Assembly (NCBI RefSeq): GCF_026319305.1
Contig: NZ_JAPDMV010000016.1
Span: 1 to 64,000, forward strand
Direction of reading: 5' to 3'
Source of the DNA: Methylophaga sp. OBS4
GTDB taxonomy: Bacteria > Pseudomonadota > Gammaproteobacteria > Nitrosococcales > Methylophagaceae
DNA: 64,000 bases
The notes below the pieces were generated by a model that was not told where the DNA came from, ran no database searches, and saw only the letters and a list, made by a program, of their open reading frames with translations. Positions 43,401-52,558 of the stretch are shown one piece after another (position 1 is the first letter of the stretch; each line of letters opens with the position of its first letter). Made by a program: the position numbers and the translations under genes.

Positions 43401-44699
43401 ATGACATTCCAGTATCCGCACTACGACTTCAGTCTGAAAAACAGCCAGACTTATCAGGACATCAAGTATGCCTTGCATCGTTATCTGATTGCCCGGGTTG
43501 AAGAAGACAAAGTGCCGGTTGGTGACTGGTCGGAGCAGCAGCTGACCAATTATGTTTACGACCATGTCACGGAGTATGCCAATCAAAGCCAGCTGGCGGT
43601 CAGCGGTCAGGATCTGGATGATCTGACCGAGGAAATGGTCAATGAACTGGTCGGCTACGGCCCGCTGCAAACATTGCTGGCCGATGACACTATCAGCGAT
43701 ATCATGGTCAACGGCGCTTACCATATTTTCTATGAGAAAAACGGCCAGGTTCAGGAGTCTTCGCTGCGTTTTATCGATGACGAACATGTGTTGCGGGTCA
43801 TTCGGCGGATTATTGCGCCGATGGGGCGGCGACTGGATGAGTCCAGTCCGATGGTTGATGCGCGGCTGCCCGACGGCAGCCGGGTTAACGCAATTATTCC
43901 GCCGTTGGCTTTGGATGGTCCTTGCGTGTCGATACGTAAATTCCGCCGTGAAATGCTGCGCGAAACTGATCTGCTCGTCTACGGTTCGGTCAGTCAGGAG
44001 CTGCTGGACTTTCTGGTTCAGGCCGTCAGGGTGCGTTGCAATATCATGGTCAGCGGTGGCACCGGTACCGGTAAAACCACGCTGCTCAATGTATTAAGCC
44101 GGTTTATTGACCCGGCCGAGCGCCTTGTCACTATCGAGGATGCCGCGGAGCTGCAGCTGGGGCACAAACATGTGGTGCGGCTGGAAACCCGTCCCCCGAA
44201 TGTTGAGGGCCATGGCGAAGTGCGGGCCCGCGACCTGGTTCGAAATGCCCTGCGGATGCGGCCTGATCGCATCATTCTGGGTGAGGTGCGCGGCGAGGAA
44301 GTGCTGGATATGCTGCAGGCGATGAATACCGGTCATGACGGCTCGATGAGTACCATTCATGCCAACAATACCCGTGATGCACTGATCCGACTGGAAATGC
44401 TGGCTTCGCTGGCCAACTTCCGCGGCGGGCCGGAGGTAGTCAAGGGCATGATTGCCAGCGCGGTGGATGTGCTGGTGCATATTTCACGTTTTTCTGACGG
44501 TACCCGCCGCATCACTTCGGTCACCGAAATTACCGGTCATCGTGACGGGCAGTTCATGATGAACGAGCTGTTTAGTTATGATGCCGGGCAACATAATCAT
44601 GTCCGTGCCGGATTGCGGCCGGCAAATCAGAAGTTTTCATCAACTTCGCTGCATCGCCAAAGCGAGGTTAACGGCTTGGAGGGCGGTGGTTTTGTCTGA
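43401..44699 (+). CDS. tadA: Tad pilus ATPase TadA/CpaF
   Basis: 432 residues. Walker A is [12 protein letters not shown]; the Asp box, Walker B ([14 protein letters not shown]) and His box ([13 protein letters not shown]) of secretion ATPases follow. It powers Flp pilus extension (and retraction in some bacteria). AGGAG is 6 nt before the ATG. The last 8 bp overlap tadB. Confidence 0.96.
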   Translation: MTFQYPHYDFSLKNSQTYQDIKYALHRYLIARVEEDKVPVGDWSEQQLTNYVYDHVTEYANQSQLAVSGQDLDDLTEEMVNELVGYGPLQTLLADDTISDIMVNGAYHIFYEKNGQVQESSLRFIDDEHVLRVIRRIIAPMGRRLDESSPMVDARLPDGSRVNAIIPPLALDGPCVSIRKFRREMLRETDLLVYGSVSQELLDFLVQAVRVRCNIMVSGGTGTGKTTLLNVLSRFIDPAERLVTIEDAAELQLGHKHVVRLETRPPNVEGHGEVRARDLVRNALRMRPDRIILGEVRGEEVLDMLQAMNTGHDGSMSTIHANNTRDALIRLEMLASLANFRGGPEVVKGMIASAVDVLVHISRFSDGTRRITSVTEITGHRDGQFMMNELFSYDAGQHNHVRAGLRPANQKFSSTSLHRQSEVNGLEGGGFV

Positions 44700-45597
44700 C
44701 TTGGTCGTGCTTATCTATCTGGCCGCGATAGTGCTGGTGTCACTGGCCTTGCTGGCGGTGTATAAAAGCGGCGCGCAAGAATTGAGCGAAAAAACCACAC
44801 GGCATTTCGCGGAATCAGCCAATATCGCGATTGGCGGTCACGAAAGCCGGGGAAAACGCCAGCGCGCCAACCGCATTCAGCAATTGTTCTGGCGTGCCGG
44901 GGTCGAGCCCTCGCAGTGGCATATTGTCAGCTTGACCATGCTGGCCTGTTTACTGACCCTCATTGTCGCCGCGATGCAGGGCATACTGGCTGCCTTGCTG
45001 ATGCCGTTGCTGTTGGCGGCCCTTGTCTATTTCTGGCTCTGGCACAAGGGGCAAAGCCGCATCAAGGCGATTATTTTTCAACTGCCGTTGTTTCTGGATC
45101 AGGTGTTGCGGGCGCTGAGTACCGGCCGCAGCATGGAAAGTGCCCTTGGCCTGGCGACGCAGGAAGCCGCGCAACCGCTCAAGGATATTTTTGAACGCGT
45201 ACTGCGGGCCAATCAACTGGGTAAGGATCTCGGGCAAGCCATCCAGGAAACGGCGGAGCTGTACCGGGTTCAGGAGTTGTACCTGATCTCGTTGGCCATT
45301 CGTGTCAATCGCAGTTACGGCAGCAGTGTGCGGGAATTGCTAAATAATATCGTCAAAATGATCCATGATCGCGAAGCGACCCGTCGTGAATTACGTACAT
45401 TGACCGGCGAAACCCGGGTCACCGCCTGGGTGCTGGGTCTGCTGCCAATTATGATTGCCGGTTACATCGTCATGATGAATCCGGGTTATATGGAAACTAT
45501 GTGGGAAGACAGTGCCGGCCGGATTATGCTGGTGGCGGCCCTGCTATTTCAGGCCATTGGGGCATTTGCCTTGTGGCGGATGATCAAGAGTATATAG
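44692..45597 (+). CDS. tadB: Tad inner-membrane platform protein TadB
   Basis: About 301 residues if started at TTG 44692, where GGAGGG stands 8 nt upstream; no ATG suits and a GTG at 44686 is too near the site. Membrane segments flank a GSPII_F-type domain (about 150-275) with FQLPLFLDQVLRALSTGRSMESAL and GSSVRELLNNIVKMIHDRE. It forms the platform with TadC. Confidence 0.92.
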   Translation: MSDLVVLIYLAAIVLVSLALLAVYKSGAQELSEKTTRHFAESANIAIGGHESRGKRQRANRIQQLFWRAGVEPSQWHIVSLTMLACLLTLIVAAMQGILAALLMPLLLAALVYFWLWHKGQSRIKAIIFQLPLFLDQVLRALSTGRSMESALGLATQEAAQPLKDIFERVLRANQLGKDLGQAIQETAELYRVQELYLISLAIRVNRSYGSSVRELLNNIVKMIHDREATRRELRTLTGETRVTAWVLGLLPIMIAGYIVMMNPGYMETMWEDSAGRIMLVAALLFQAIGAFALWRMIKSI

Positions 45598-45605
45598 GTG
45601 AAGTC

Positions 45606-46532
45606 ATGCCGGGATGGATCCTCGTGTTAGTTATTGTCACTTTGCTGCTGTCGGCATTGTTGCTGGTGATGGCGCAATATTACGCCCGCAGCATTGACAA
45701 CAGGGCCCAGCGCCGCTTTTATCAATTGTTGGAGAAGAATTCCGGTGATGGCGCGATAGAAAACAGCTGGGTAAACGGCGTTGTGCGTCGGATGGGACAG
45801 GGCCGGCTGGTTCGCTGGTTGCCGAAAATAGAGCATCCGGAAACCATTCAATTGCTGAAACAAGCGGGCTGGTACAGCTATAGAGGCCGGGTGTTGTTTC
45901 ATCTGGCTGGTCTGGTCGTACCGGCTTTAATCATGTTCATCATTATTGTCTACGCCTTGCTGACACAGGGCGGGTTTAATGCAGAGAGCTGGGCGCAACT
46001 GTTTATTGCCGGCGTGCTGGGCTATCTGTTGCCCAAGCACCTGTTACGCCGGGCGGCCAAGTCCCGCCGCAACCGCCTGTCACGGGAAATGCCTACCGCC
46101 ATACATTTGTTACGCATGTTGTTTGACGCCGGCTTGTCGACGGAGCATGCACTGCGCGTGTTGCAAAAAGAGGGGCGGCTGCTGACGCCGGATCTGTCCG
46201 GAGAACTCATCGCCGTACTCAGGCAGATTGATGCCGGCCTCGATCCGGCCGATGCCTTGAGCGAAATGGCGGCACCGCTGGAAGTCAATGAACTGAGCGA
46301 TACCGTTGCTATTCTCAAGCAGGTCAGCCGTCATGGCGGCAATATCCGCGAAACGCTGGTCAAATTTGCCCAGCTGATGGAGGAGCGCCAGCTGTCAGCC
46401 TTGCGGGAATACGTCAATGTGCTGTCCGGCAAAATGTCGGTGGTGATGATGGTGTTTTTGTTCCCGGCATTATTGATTTTTCTGGCGGGGCCGGGGTTCA
46501 TAGCGCTGGCTAAGGGGTTGATGACTTTATGA
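45606..46532 (+). CDS. tadC: Tad inner-membrane platform protein TadC
   Basis: 308 residues from ATG 45606, with AGGTGA upstream. It begins with a membrane span, then PETIQLLKQAGWYSYRGR, and a GSPII_F domain (REMPTAIHLLRMLFDAGLSTEHALRVL, SDTVAILKQVSRHGGNIRETLVKF). It pairs with TadB. Its stop overlaps tadD (ATGA). Confidence 0.93.
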   Translation: MPGWILVLVIVTLLLSALLLVMAQYYARSIDNRAQRRFYQLLEKNSGDGAIENSWVNGVVRRMGQGRLVRWLPKIEHPETIQLLKQAGWYSYRGRVLFHLAGLVVPALIMFIIIVYALLTQGGFNAESWAQLFIAGVLGYLLPKHLLRRAAKSRRNRLSREMPTAIHLLRMLFDAGLSTEHALRVLQKEGRLLTPDLSGELIAVLRQIDAGLDPADALSEMAAPLEVNELSDTVAILKQVSRHGGNIRETLVKFAQLMEERQLSALREYVNVLSGKMSVVMMVFLFPALLIFLAGPGFIALAKGLMTL

Positions 46533-47218
46533 ACAAGCTGCGGAATTTTAGTTTACTTATCACGTTGTTGCTCAGCGCCTGCGGACATTCACAACATAGT
46601 CCCTACACGCAGACAGAGCCCGATACTCAGCGCCAGCTCTGCGGCGGCCGGTTGGATGCCGGTACCTCTATCAAGCTGGATTTGATAACGCAGTTGATGG
46701 ATGAGGGAAGATTGCACGCGGCGCTCGCGCATCTCGACAATTTGGACTCCGACTCGCTGCATAGCCGCTATCTGCGCGCCGAAATTCTGCGCCGGTCAGG
46801 CAGGGATCAGGAGGCCAAACCTTATTACCAGGGTCTGCTCGATACCTGCATGGTGGGCAGCGGTTATCACGGTCTGGGCCTGATTGCCGGCAGGGATGGT
46901 CAACTGCAAACGGCTTTGGACTATTTGCAGTCAGCAGCCGAACGGTTGCCGGTCGATGCCAGGGTCAGAAATGACTTTGGCTACGCCTTGCTGCTGGACG
47001 GGCAGTTCGAGCGGGCACGCCGGGAATTTCTGACCGCAATGGAACTGGATGAAAAAGCGAATCTCGCGCGGGCCAACATGGTGATGTTGTTATATGTGTC
47101 GGACGACGGCAAAAAAGCGGAAGCCTTTGCCAGCCGAATCAGCATGGATGCCGATACGCTGGCGCAGTTACGTGAGCAATCGGCAATCATCAAAACATCG
47201 ATAGCGGTAGCCAATTAG
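46529..47218 (+). CDS. tadD: TadD-like TPR lipoprotein
   Basis: 229 residues. A lipobox LLSAC (Cys18) ends the signal peptide. At least three TPR units follow (AALAHLDNLDS, YHGLGLIAGRDGQLQTALDYLQ, NDFGYALLLDGQFERARREFL). TadD proteins help pilus secretin assembly. It overlaps tadC by 4 bp. Confidence 0.9.
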   Translation: MNKLRNFSLLITLLLSACGHSQHSPYTQTEPDTQRQLCGGRLDAGTSIKLDLITQLMDEGRLHAALAHLDNLDSDSLHSRYLRAEILRRSGRDQEAKPYYQGLLDTCMVGSGYHGLGLIAGRDGQLQTALDYLQSAAERLPVDARVRNDFGYALLLDGQFERARREFLTAMELDEKANLARANMVMLLYVSDDGKKAEAFASRISMDADTLAQLREQSAIIKTSIAVAN

Positions 47219-47249
47219 ACCAATATTCCGAGGGACAGGGGAGCCAATC

Positions 47250-47513
47250 ATGTTGACTAGATATTCGATTATTCTCGCCTTGCTGCTGGCCAGTGCTGCG
47301 ATACTGGCTGAACAAACGGCGGACACTACACTTTCTGGCGAACAAACCCGGAGCTGGCTGCAATTACAGTCGAGCGGTGCCGCTGCCTCGCGGCAGCGGC
47401 AGACAGTTTCCGGACCGGCAGCCGCCAAAATTTATCAGCGTTACCTCGACAGTTTCAGCTACCCAATCCCGCAGTATTACACCGGCGATGAAGCCGGCTC
47501 GGCCCGGCGTTAA
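47250..47513 (+). CDS. DUF3613-type small exported protein of the Tad locus
   Basis: 87 residues. A signal peptide (about 1-20) is followed by GEQTRSWLQLQSSGAAAS and AAAKIYQRYLDSFSYPIP, the DUF3613 pattern. Members occur in tad clusters of proteobacteria; their job is not known. GGGGAG is 6 nt before the ATG. Confidence 0.85.
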   Translation: MLTRYSIILALLLASAAILAEQTADTTLSGEQTRSWLQLQSSGAAASRQRQTVSGPAAAKIYQRYLDSFSYPIPQYYTGDEAGSARR

Positions 47514-47541
47514 GTTGACGGCCGGCTTGTTGGGAAGGCAT

Positions 47542-49272
47542 ATGGCTTTACAGTTAACCATACCGCCGCCAGACAAGCAGCGCGGGGCGTTGGGCATGAT
47601 GGGCGTTTTGACTCTGCTGTTGGGAATTTTATTCGCGGCACTTGCCATCGACACCGGCAGATTGATGCTTGAGCAACGCCATTTGCAGACCGTTGCCGAT
47701 ATGGCGGCGCTGGACGCATCAGCCCAAGCGGGGCACTGCGGCGAAGGTAATATCACTGCCGTGGAAGCACTGGCGCAGGCCAGCTCCATGCGCAACGGGC
47801 ATCTGACGGGAGCTGGTGAGACGCTGGATGTCAGTCTGGGTAATATCGATACCGGCAGTGCCGGTCTCAGACAATTCACCATTGTCGCACCGGAGCAGGC
47901 GACGGCCGTGTGGGTGATGGCCGGTAAAAGCGTTGCGGCCAGTTTTTTTGCCGGTGGCCTGATGGGAAACCAGGTCAATCTGCAGGCCACCGCCGTGGCA
48001 GAGCGGCAGGGTCTGGCGGGATTTTCTGCCGGTAGCCTGACGGCTTCGATCAGCTCTGAAGATTCGGCGCTGCTGAATAGCCTGCTCGGCGATATTCTCG
48101 GTTCTTCAGTCAATCTCGATTTGATTGCTTACCAGGGCATTGTCGCGACGGATGTGACCTTGTCGGATCTTGTTGAAGCGACAGCAGGCGTGGGTACCGT
48201 TGACGAATTGCTGGCGGCCGAAATGAGCCTGGCGGAATTGCTGCAAGTGTATGCCGATGCGGTCAATGCCGCTGAAGTCGCTAATGTCGACGTAATTGCG
48301 GCCATGCAGACCTTGATTGATGCCAATGTTGCGATGCCGGCGGATATCCTTGTCGGCGACATTCTGGCTGTAACTTCGCTCGATGAGGAAGCCGCGCTGT
48401 CGTCCAGCGTTAACCTGCTCGATTTGATTACGACTACGGCGCTGATTGCCAATGGCAACAATGCCATCACCTTGCCGCTGGCGGTCAATCTGCCGGGGGG
48501 GCTGCTTAATGTTAATACCCAACTTAAAGTGATCGAAGCGCCGCAAATCGCTATCGGCCCGCCGGGCAAGGATGCCGACGGTAACTGGCAAACGGCCATT
48601 AAGACCGCACAGATTGAACTCGACACGCAGATCCAGAGCACGATAAGTTTAGTGTTGGGACAGGCAGAGGTGTCGCTGGCTTTGCGGGTTAATATCGCCC
48701 AAGGTGAGGCCTGGTTGCAAAGCATCCGCTGCCGGACTCTGCAGAGTCCGGCCTCTCTAGTGACAATTGGCGCCCAGCCGGGCATTGCCTCCGTTGCTCT
48801 GAGTCATCCAACCGATCCTTTCGCGCCTGCTGATGCTATCAAGGTGTCGCTGTTGGGCATTCCGGTTGCCGAGGTGCCGGTGGCGCTGAATCTGCCAGTT
48901 CAGAATCCGGCTCCATCGGAGTTGGTTTATACAGTCAGTGCTGATGAGCCTCTGCCACAGATGCAGTCGGTAGCGAGCAATGCCGGCGACAGTCTGGCTA
49001 ACGGCCTCAGCGGGGTGGACAGTCAGCTGGAGGTCGGGCCTGCCGAGGTATTGTCGCTGAGTACGGCAGAAATGTTGCTGCTGGGCCCGTTGCTTGGGCA
49101 ACTGCTGGACGATATAGAAGGCACCTTGCTGACAGAACTGCTGTCGCCGCTGTTGACGCAGCTGTCCACGGGGACTTTCAATCCCTTGCTGAACCTGTTG
49201 GGCATTCAGGTTGGCGCCATGGATGTGCAACTGATTTCGCTGGAGATTGAGCGGCCCGAGCTGAAACGTTAG
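47542..49272 (+). CDS. tadG: TadG-like pilus-associated protein
   Basis: About 576 residues from ATG 47542 (GGAAGG close upstream); an ATG at 47488 would add 18 residues and overlap the previous gene. The Tad N-terminal domain (RGALGMMGVLTLLLGILFA, LAIDTGRLMLEQRHLQTVADMAALDAS) anchors it. A long, Ala/Leu/Ser-rich periplasmic region follows, without the VWA domain of some TadG proteins. It ends the locus and its last 4 bp overlap the convergent diguanylate cyclase gene. Confidence 0.87.
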   Translation: MALQLTIPPPDKQRGALGMMGVLTLLLGILFAALAIDTGRLMLEQRHLQTVADMAALDASAQAGHCGEGNITAVEALAQASSMRNGHLTGAGETLDVSLGNIDTGSAGLRQFTIVAPEQATAVWVMAGKSVAASFFAGGLMGNQVNLQATAVAERQGLAGFSAGSLTASISSEDSALLNSLLGDILGSSVNLDLIAYQGIVATDVTLSDLVEATAGVGTVDELLAAEMSLAELLQVYADAVNAAEVANVDVIAAMQTLIDANVAMPADILVGDILAVTSLDEEAALSSSVNLLDLITTTALIANGNNAITLPLAVNLPGGLLNVNTQLKVIEAPQIAIGPPGKDADGNWQTAIKTAQIELDTQIQSTISLVLGQAEVSLALRVNIAQGEAWLQSIRCRTLQSPASLVTIGAQPGIASVALSHPTDPFAPADAIKVSLLGIPVAEVPVALNLPVQNPAPSELVYTVSADEPLPQMQSVASNAGDSLANGLSGVDSQLEVGPAEVLSLSTAEMLLLGPLLGQLLDDIEGTLLTELLSPLLTQLSTGTFNPLLNLLGIQVGAMDVQLISLEIERPELKR

Positions 49273-50387
49273 GTACCCGTTGCTTCCTCTTGCATCAGGC
49301 TTGAGCGGAACCAGACCACTTGATTGCGGCCGGCAGCCTTGGCTTCGTAAAGGGCGGTGTCCGCCAGCTTGACCGGGTTATCCACACTTTGTTCGCCGCG
49401 GGCATACAAGGTTACCCCGCCAACGCTGATGGTGACATGACCCAGCGCCGAATCCTGGTTTTCTAGCTGCAGGTTTTCCACGGCTTGCCGCATCTGCTCG
49501 GCAATATGGTAGGCATCGTCGCGAGTCGTTTGATTCAAAAGAACGACGAACTCCTCGCCACCATAACGTGCGACCAGATCGGTGGCACGCTTGGCTGATG
49601 TGCTTAAGGTCTGGGCGACCATGGCCAGACACTTGTCACCATCCTGATGCCCATAGCGGTCATTGAACTTTTTGAAATAGTCTATATCGATCATGATGAT
49701 CGACACCGGGAAACCGCCGCGTCTCGCTTGGGCCCAGACTTGTTCCAGCATTAGATCAAAACGTCTGCGATTGGCGAGGTGGGTGAGCTTGTCCTCGCCG
49801 GCATCATTCTCCAGGCCGAAGCGGGCCATCAGATCATCCATCAGATCGCGCCGGCGTTGAATCGCGGAATAGTAAAGGGCCAGAATCATCAGCATGACGG
49901 CAGGGAGCAGTTTCCATCCCGGCATTTCATTTGATAACGCCAGAGTAATGATAAGCGGTAGGGTCAGACCCGCGAGAAATGCCGCATAGATCGGGGGGTA
50001 AGCACTGAGACGCAATAACTCGCTGGCGGCGATCACACTGAGCATCACGATCAGAAACAACCGTGTGGAAGAAGATAATTCCGGGATCAGTAAAGCGGTG
50101 AGACCAAAACTTAACCCGACTGCTATCGAGGCCATGGTGACGGAATCAATATTCTGCATTTTCAGGCTGTTGACGACCTGTTTGCTGAATCGCTGACCCA
50201 ATCGCCACTGCCAGATGCCGGCCGTCAGCGTCAGTAACAGCCAGACAAAAAATGTGAGGCGGGGCAGTTCGAAAAAGAGGTATATCGAAAGCAACACGAT
50301 AAAACCGCAGTGCTGGACAAACGTCAGCGTCGGATGGCGGTGAAGTTCACGGAACAGGTGTGTGGAGAGCTGGTGTGGATCGATCAA
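49269..50387 (-). CDS. Membrane diguanylate cyclase (GGDEF) with intact I-site
   Basis: 372 residues. About six membrane segments (25-190) precede a GGDEF domain with DKLTHLANRRRFD, MIDIDYFKKFNDRYGH and active GGEEF. RATD stands five residues before GGEEF, an intact RxxD inhibitory site. It converges on tadG with a 4-bp overlap. Whether it governs the pilus is unknown but plausible. Confidence 0.93.
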   Translation of the reverse strand: MIDPHQLSTHLFRELHRHPTLTFVQHCGFIVLLSIYLFFELPRLTFFVWLLLTLTAGIWQWRLGQRFSKQVVNSLKMQNIDSVTMASIAVGLSFGLTALLIPELSSSTRLFLIVMLSVIAASELLRLSAYPPIYAAFLAGLTLPLIITLALSNEMPGWKLLPAVMLMILALYYSAIQRRRDLMDDLMARFGLENDAGEDKLTHLANRRRFDLMLEQVWAQARRGGFPVSIIMIDIDYFKKFNDRYGHQDGDKCLAMVAQTLSTSAKRATDLVARYGGEEFVVLLNQTTRDDAYHIAEQMRQAVENLQLENQDSALGHVTISVGGVTLYARGEQSVDNPVKLADTALYEAKAAGRNQVVWFRSSLMQEEATGT

Positions 50388-50658
50388 GCGCTGTTCTCCC
50401 TGATATTGCTATAGTTGCCGAGCAAGCTATAAGTCCCGTTATATTTGCCTCAGATGACAGGTTGCAACGTATGCCGGACCTGCCACGTGTTTTTGGCTTA
50501 CGTTAACAGATAACGCATTCTCTCAACAGCATGCTTGCAGGGCAATGTTAAAAGCACCTGATTGAAAAACTTCTGAAGCTTTCTGCAGCACTTGTCTAAG
50601 GATGACACCGTCAAACTTGTGGGGTGGCTGAGCTGGGTGTGGCGATTATTGCCGAGAC

Positions 50659-51666
50659 TCAGCCACCGGTCGCATTCATAAAGCGAACTATCTGTACAGC
50701 GCCATCGACTGAAAAATTATGTTGTGCCGGCTTGGCTTGCAGGGCTTTGAGCAGGGCTTTCTGTACCGGTGTATCCGTAGTTGGATAACGTCGGATCAGT
50801 GCACGCATATCCAGCGAATTTTCCTGCCCCAGACATAATAATAATCGCCCTTCGGCGGTCAGGCGAACGCGGTTGCAGGTGGCACAGAAGTTGTGTGAGT
50901 GAGGAGAAATAAAACCAATGCGGCTTTGTGAATAACCTTTAACCCGTACATAGCGCGCCGGGCCACCACTATTTTCAGTGCTGGCTATCAGGTGATGCCG
51001 TTGACTGATAAGTGCCCTGACCTCGTCACTGGAGCAAAAAGACTCACCTCGTGAGCGGCCAACATTTCCCAAGGGTATTTCTTCAATAAAACTGATATCC
51101 AGCCCCCGCGCCAGCACGTAGTCAACCAGATCCGGTACTTCATTGGCATTACGCCCTTTCATCACCACCACATTCAGTTTGATACGCTCAAAACCGGCCT
51201 GGCTTGCTGCATCAATACCCGCCAGTACCTGAGGCAGGCTACCCGTCCGGGTAATGGCTTTGAATTTATCCGCATCCAGACTATCCAGGCTGATATTCAG
51301 GCGTTTGACCCCAGCCGCAGCCAGCGGCCCGGCCAGCTTGGTTAACTGCGACCCATTGGTCGTCATTACCAGTTCACGAAGGCCGGGCAATGCGCTGATT
51401 CTGCCACAGAGATCGACAATTCCTCTTCGTACCAATGGCTCGCCACCGGTAAGACGAATTTTCTTTACCCCCCGGTTGACAAAAAATGCGGCTAAACGCT
51501 CAATTTCCTCAAGACTGAGTATCTGCGGCCGGGGTAGAAAAGTCATGTTTTCAGCCATACAATAGACGCAGCGAAAATCACAGCGGTCCGTTACCGATAT
51601 GCGCAGATAGTCAATCCGCCGTCCCAGTCCATCTATCAATCCATCCGGCATCTGTATGTCAGCCAT
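50659..51666 (-). CDS. moaA: GTP 3',8-cyclase MoaA (molybdenum cofactor)
   Basis: 335 residues from ATG 51666; a TTG at 51714 with GAGGA 7 nt upstream and an ATG at 51651 are alternatives. The radical SAM cluster is CDFRCVYC, with [10 protein letters not shown]. The second cluster has [18 protein letters not shown]. The C-terminal Gly-Gly (NATGG) needed for the reaction is present. It turns GTP into the first intermediate of molybdopterin, needed by NarG in this window. It is not beside other moa genes. Confidence 0.95.
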   Translation of the reverse strand: MADIQMPDGLIDGLGRRIDYLRISVTDRCDFRCVYCMAENMTFLPRPQILSLEEIERLAAFFVNRGVKKIRLTGGEPLVRRGIVDLCGRISALPGLRELVMTTNGSQLTKLAGPLAAAGVKRLNISLDSLDADKFKAITRTGSLPQVLAGIDAASQAGFERIKLNVVVMKGRNANEVPDLVDYVLARGLDISFIEEIPLGNVGRSRGESFCSSDEVRALISQRHHLIASTENSGGPARYVRVKGYSQSRIGFISPHSHNFCATCNRVRLTAEGRLLLCLGQENSLDMRALIRRYPTTDTPVQKALLKALQAKPAQHNFSVDGAVQIVRFMNATGG

Positions 51667-51889
51667 GGCCTCTATTCTCGTTGTTGCATTAGTAGGGATT
51701 GCCACGCATTGCAAGCGGGAATCCTCAATATCTGCAGTGCCCAGCAGCCACCTTATATGGCTTTATTTCCAGTCCGAGGCGCTTGAATCCTCTACCTGCT
51801 TCAATGCTATGAAAACCATATTGACTGACGGTTGTTTTTTTAAGCAGCAAGCCGCCTGTCACGCGCCAGAGATCGTCTTTACACCTTTT

Positions 51890-52279
51890 TTAAGCACCTT
51901 CTTCAGCGGTTGTACTCTGCAAGTGTTCCAGCTTCTGTTTTATCTCTGTCTCAAGATTATTAGCTTGCTCCAGGTTGCAATCCTCGCCATAGCGTTTACG
52001 CAAACCAAAATCGCTCAGGGTCAAATGTAAATCAGGTTCCACATCAATATTTTGAAGACAGGCAAGCGAGCAATGCATTTTGCAGCCATCGATTGCCACG
52101 ATCAGGCGTCCGGAGCGAGCAAGTCGTACCATTTTCGGCACTTTGCCGCCTACGCCGGCGATACAGGACATTTCCGCAGCCTCTGAACGATCCAGGCGTA
52201 GCGCCAAGGTGTTAGCCAATTGAGCCACATTCGAGCAACCGGAACAGGAATACACTAAAGGTAATTGCTTGGAAGACAT
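51890..52279 (-). CDS. DGC-type putative zinc-binding protein
   Basis: 129 residues. YSCSGCSNVAQLANTLAL and AIDGCKMHCSLACLQ match the DGC family, rich in Cys (five within the two motifs) with its namesake Asp-Gly-Cys. AGGAGGG is 4 nt before the ATG. It is divergent from narX and shares a promoter region containing a perfect FNR-type box, so it may be induced without oxygen. The function of DGC proteins is not settled. Confidence 0.85.
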   Translation of the reverse strand: MSSKQLPLVYSCSGCSNVAQLANTLALRLDRSEAAEMSCIAGVGGKVPKMVRLARSGRLIVAIDGCKMHCSLACLQNIDVEPDLHLTLSDFGLRKRYGEDCNLEQANNLETEIKQKLEHLQSTTAEEGA

Positions 52280-52451
52280 GCAACCCTCCTGTCTATGTTT
52301 GGATAATAAAGACCTGGGGCCTGTTGATCTTTCATATTCACCACTGCTGGGGCGGGCAAACTTTCAGCATGACCGACCATTTGCATAATAACTTTTCGAA
52401 AAAAATAACTCTGACAAATAGCCATTTTACGGTAACGATATCTTCCCATCC

Positions 52452-52465
52452 TTGATCAAGATCAA
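52452..52465. promoter_or_regulatory. Perfect FNR-type box between the DGC gene and narX
   Basis: TTGATCAAGATCAA fits TTGATNNNNATCAA exactly. A -10-like TGTAAT at 52488-52493 lies at the right distance for a class II FNR promoter (box at -41.5, start near 52500) reading toward narX. Confidence 0.8.
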
Positions 52466-52558
52466 TAACCGGCCTGATCCATCACGTTGTAATGGTGCTA
52501 ATTTAGTTTGCATAGGTGTAAGCTATTTAGGGTAAAGGTTTTCTCAAAAGGCCCCTCG

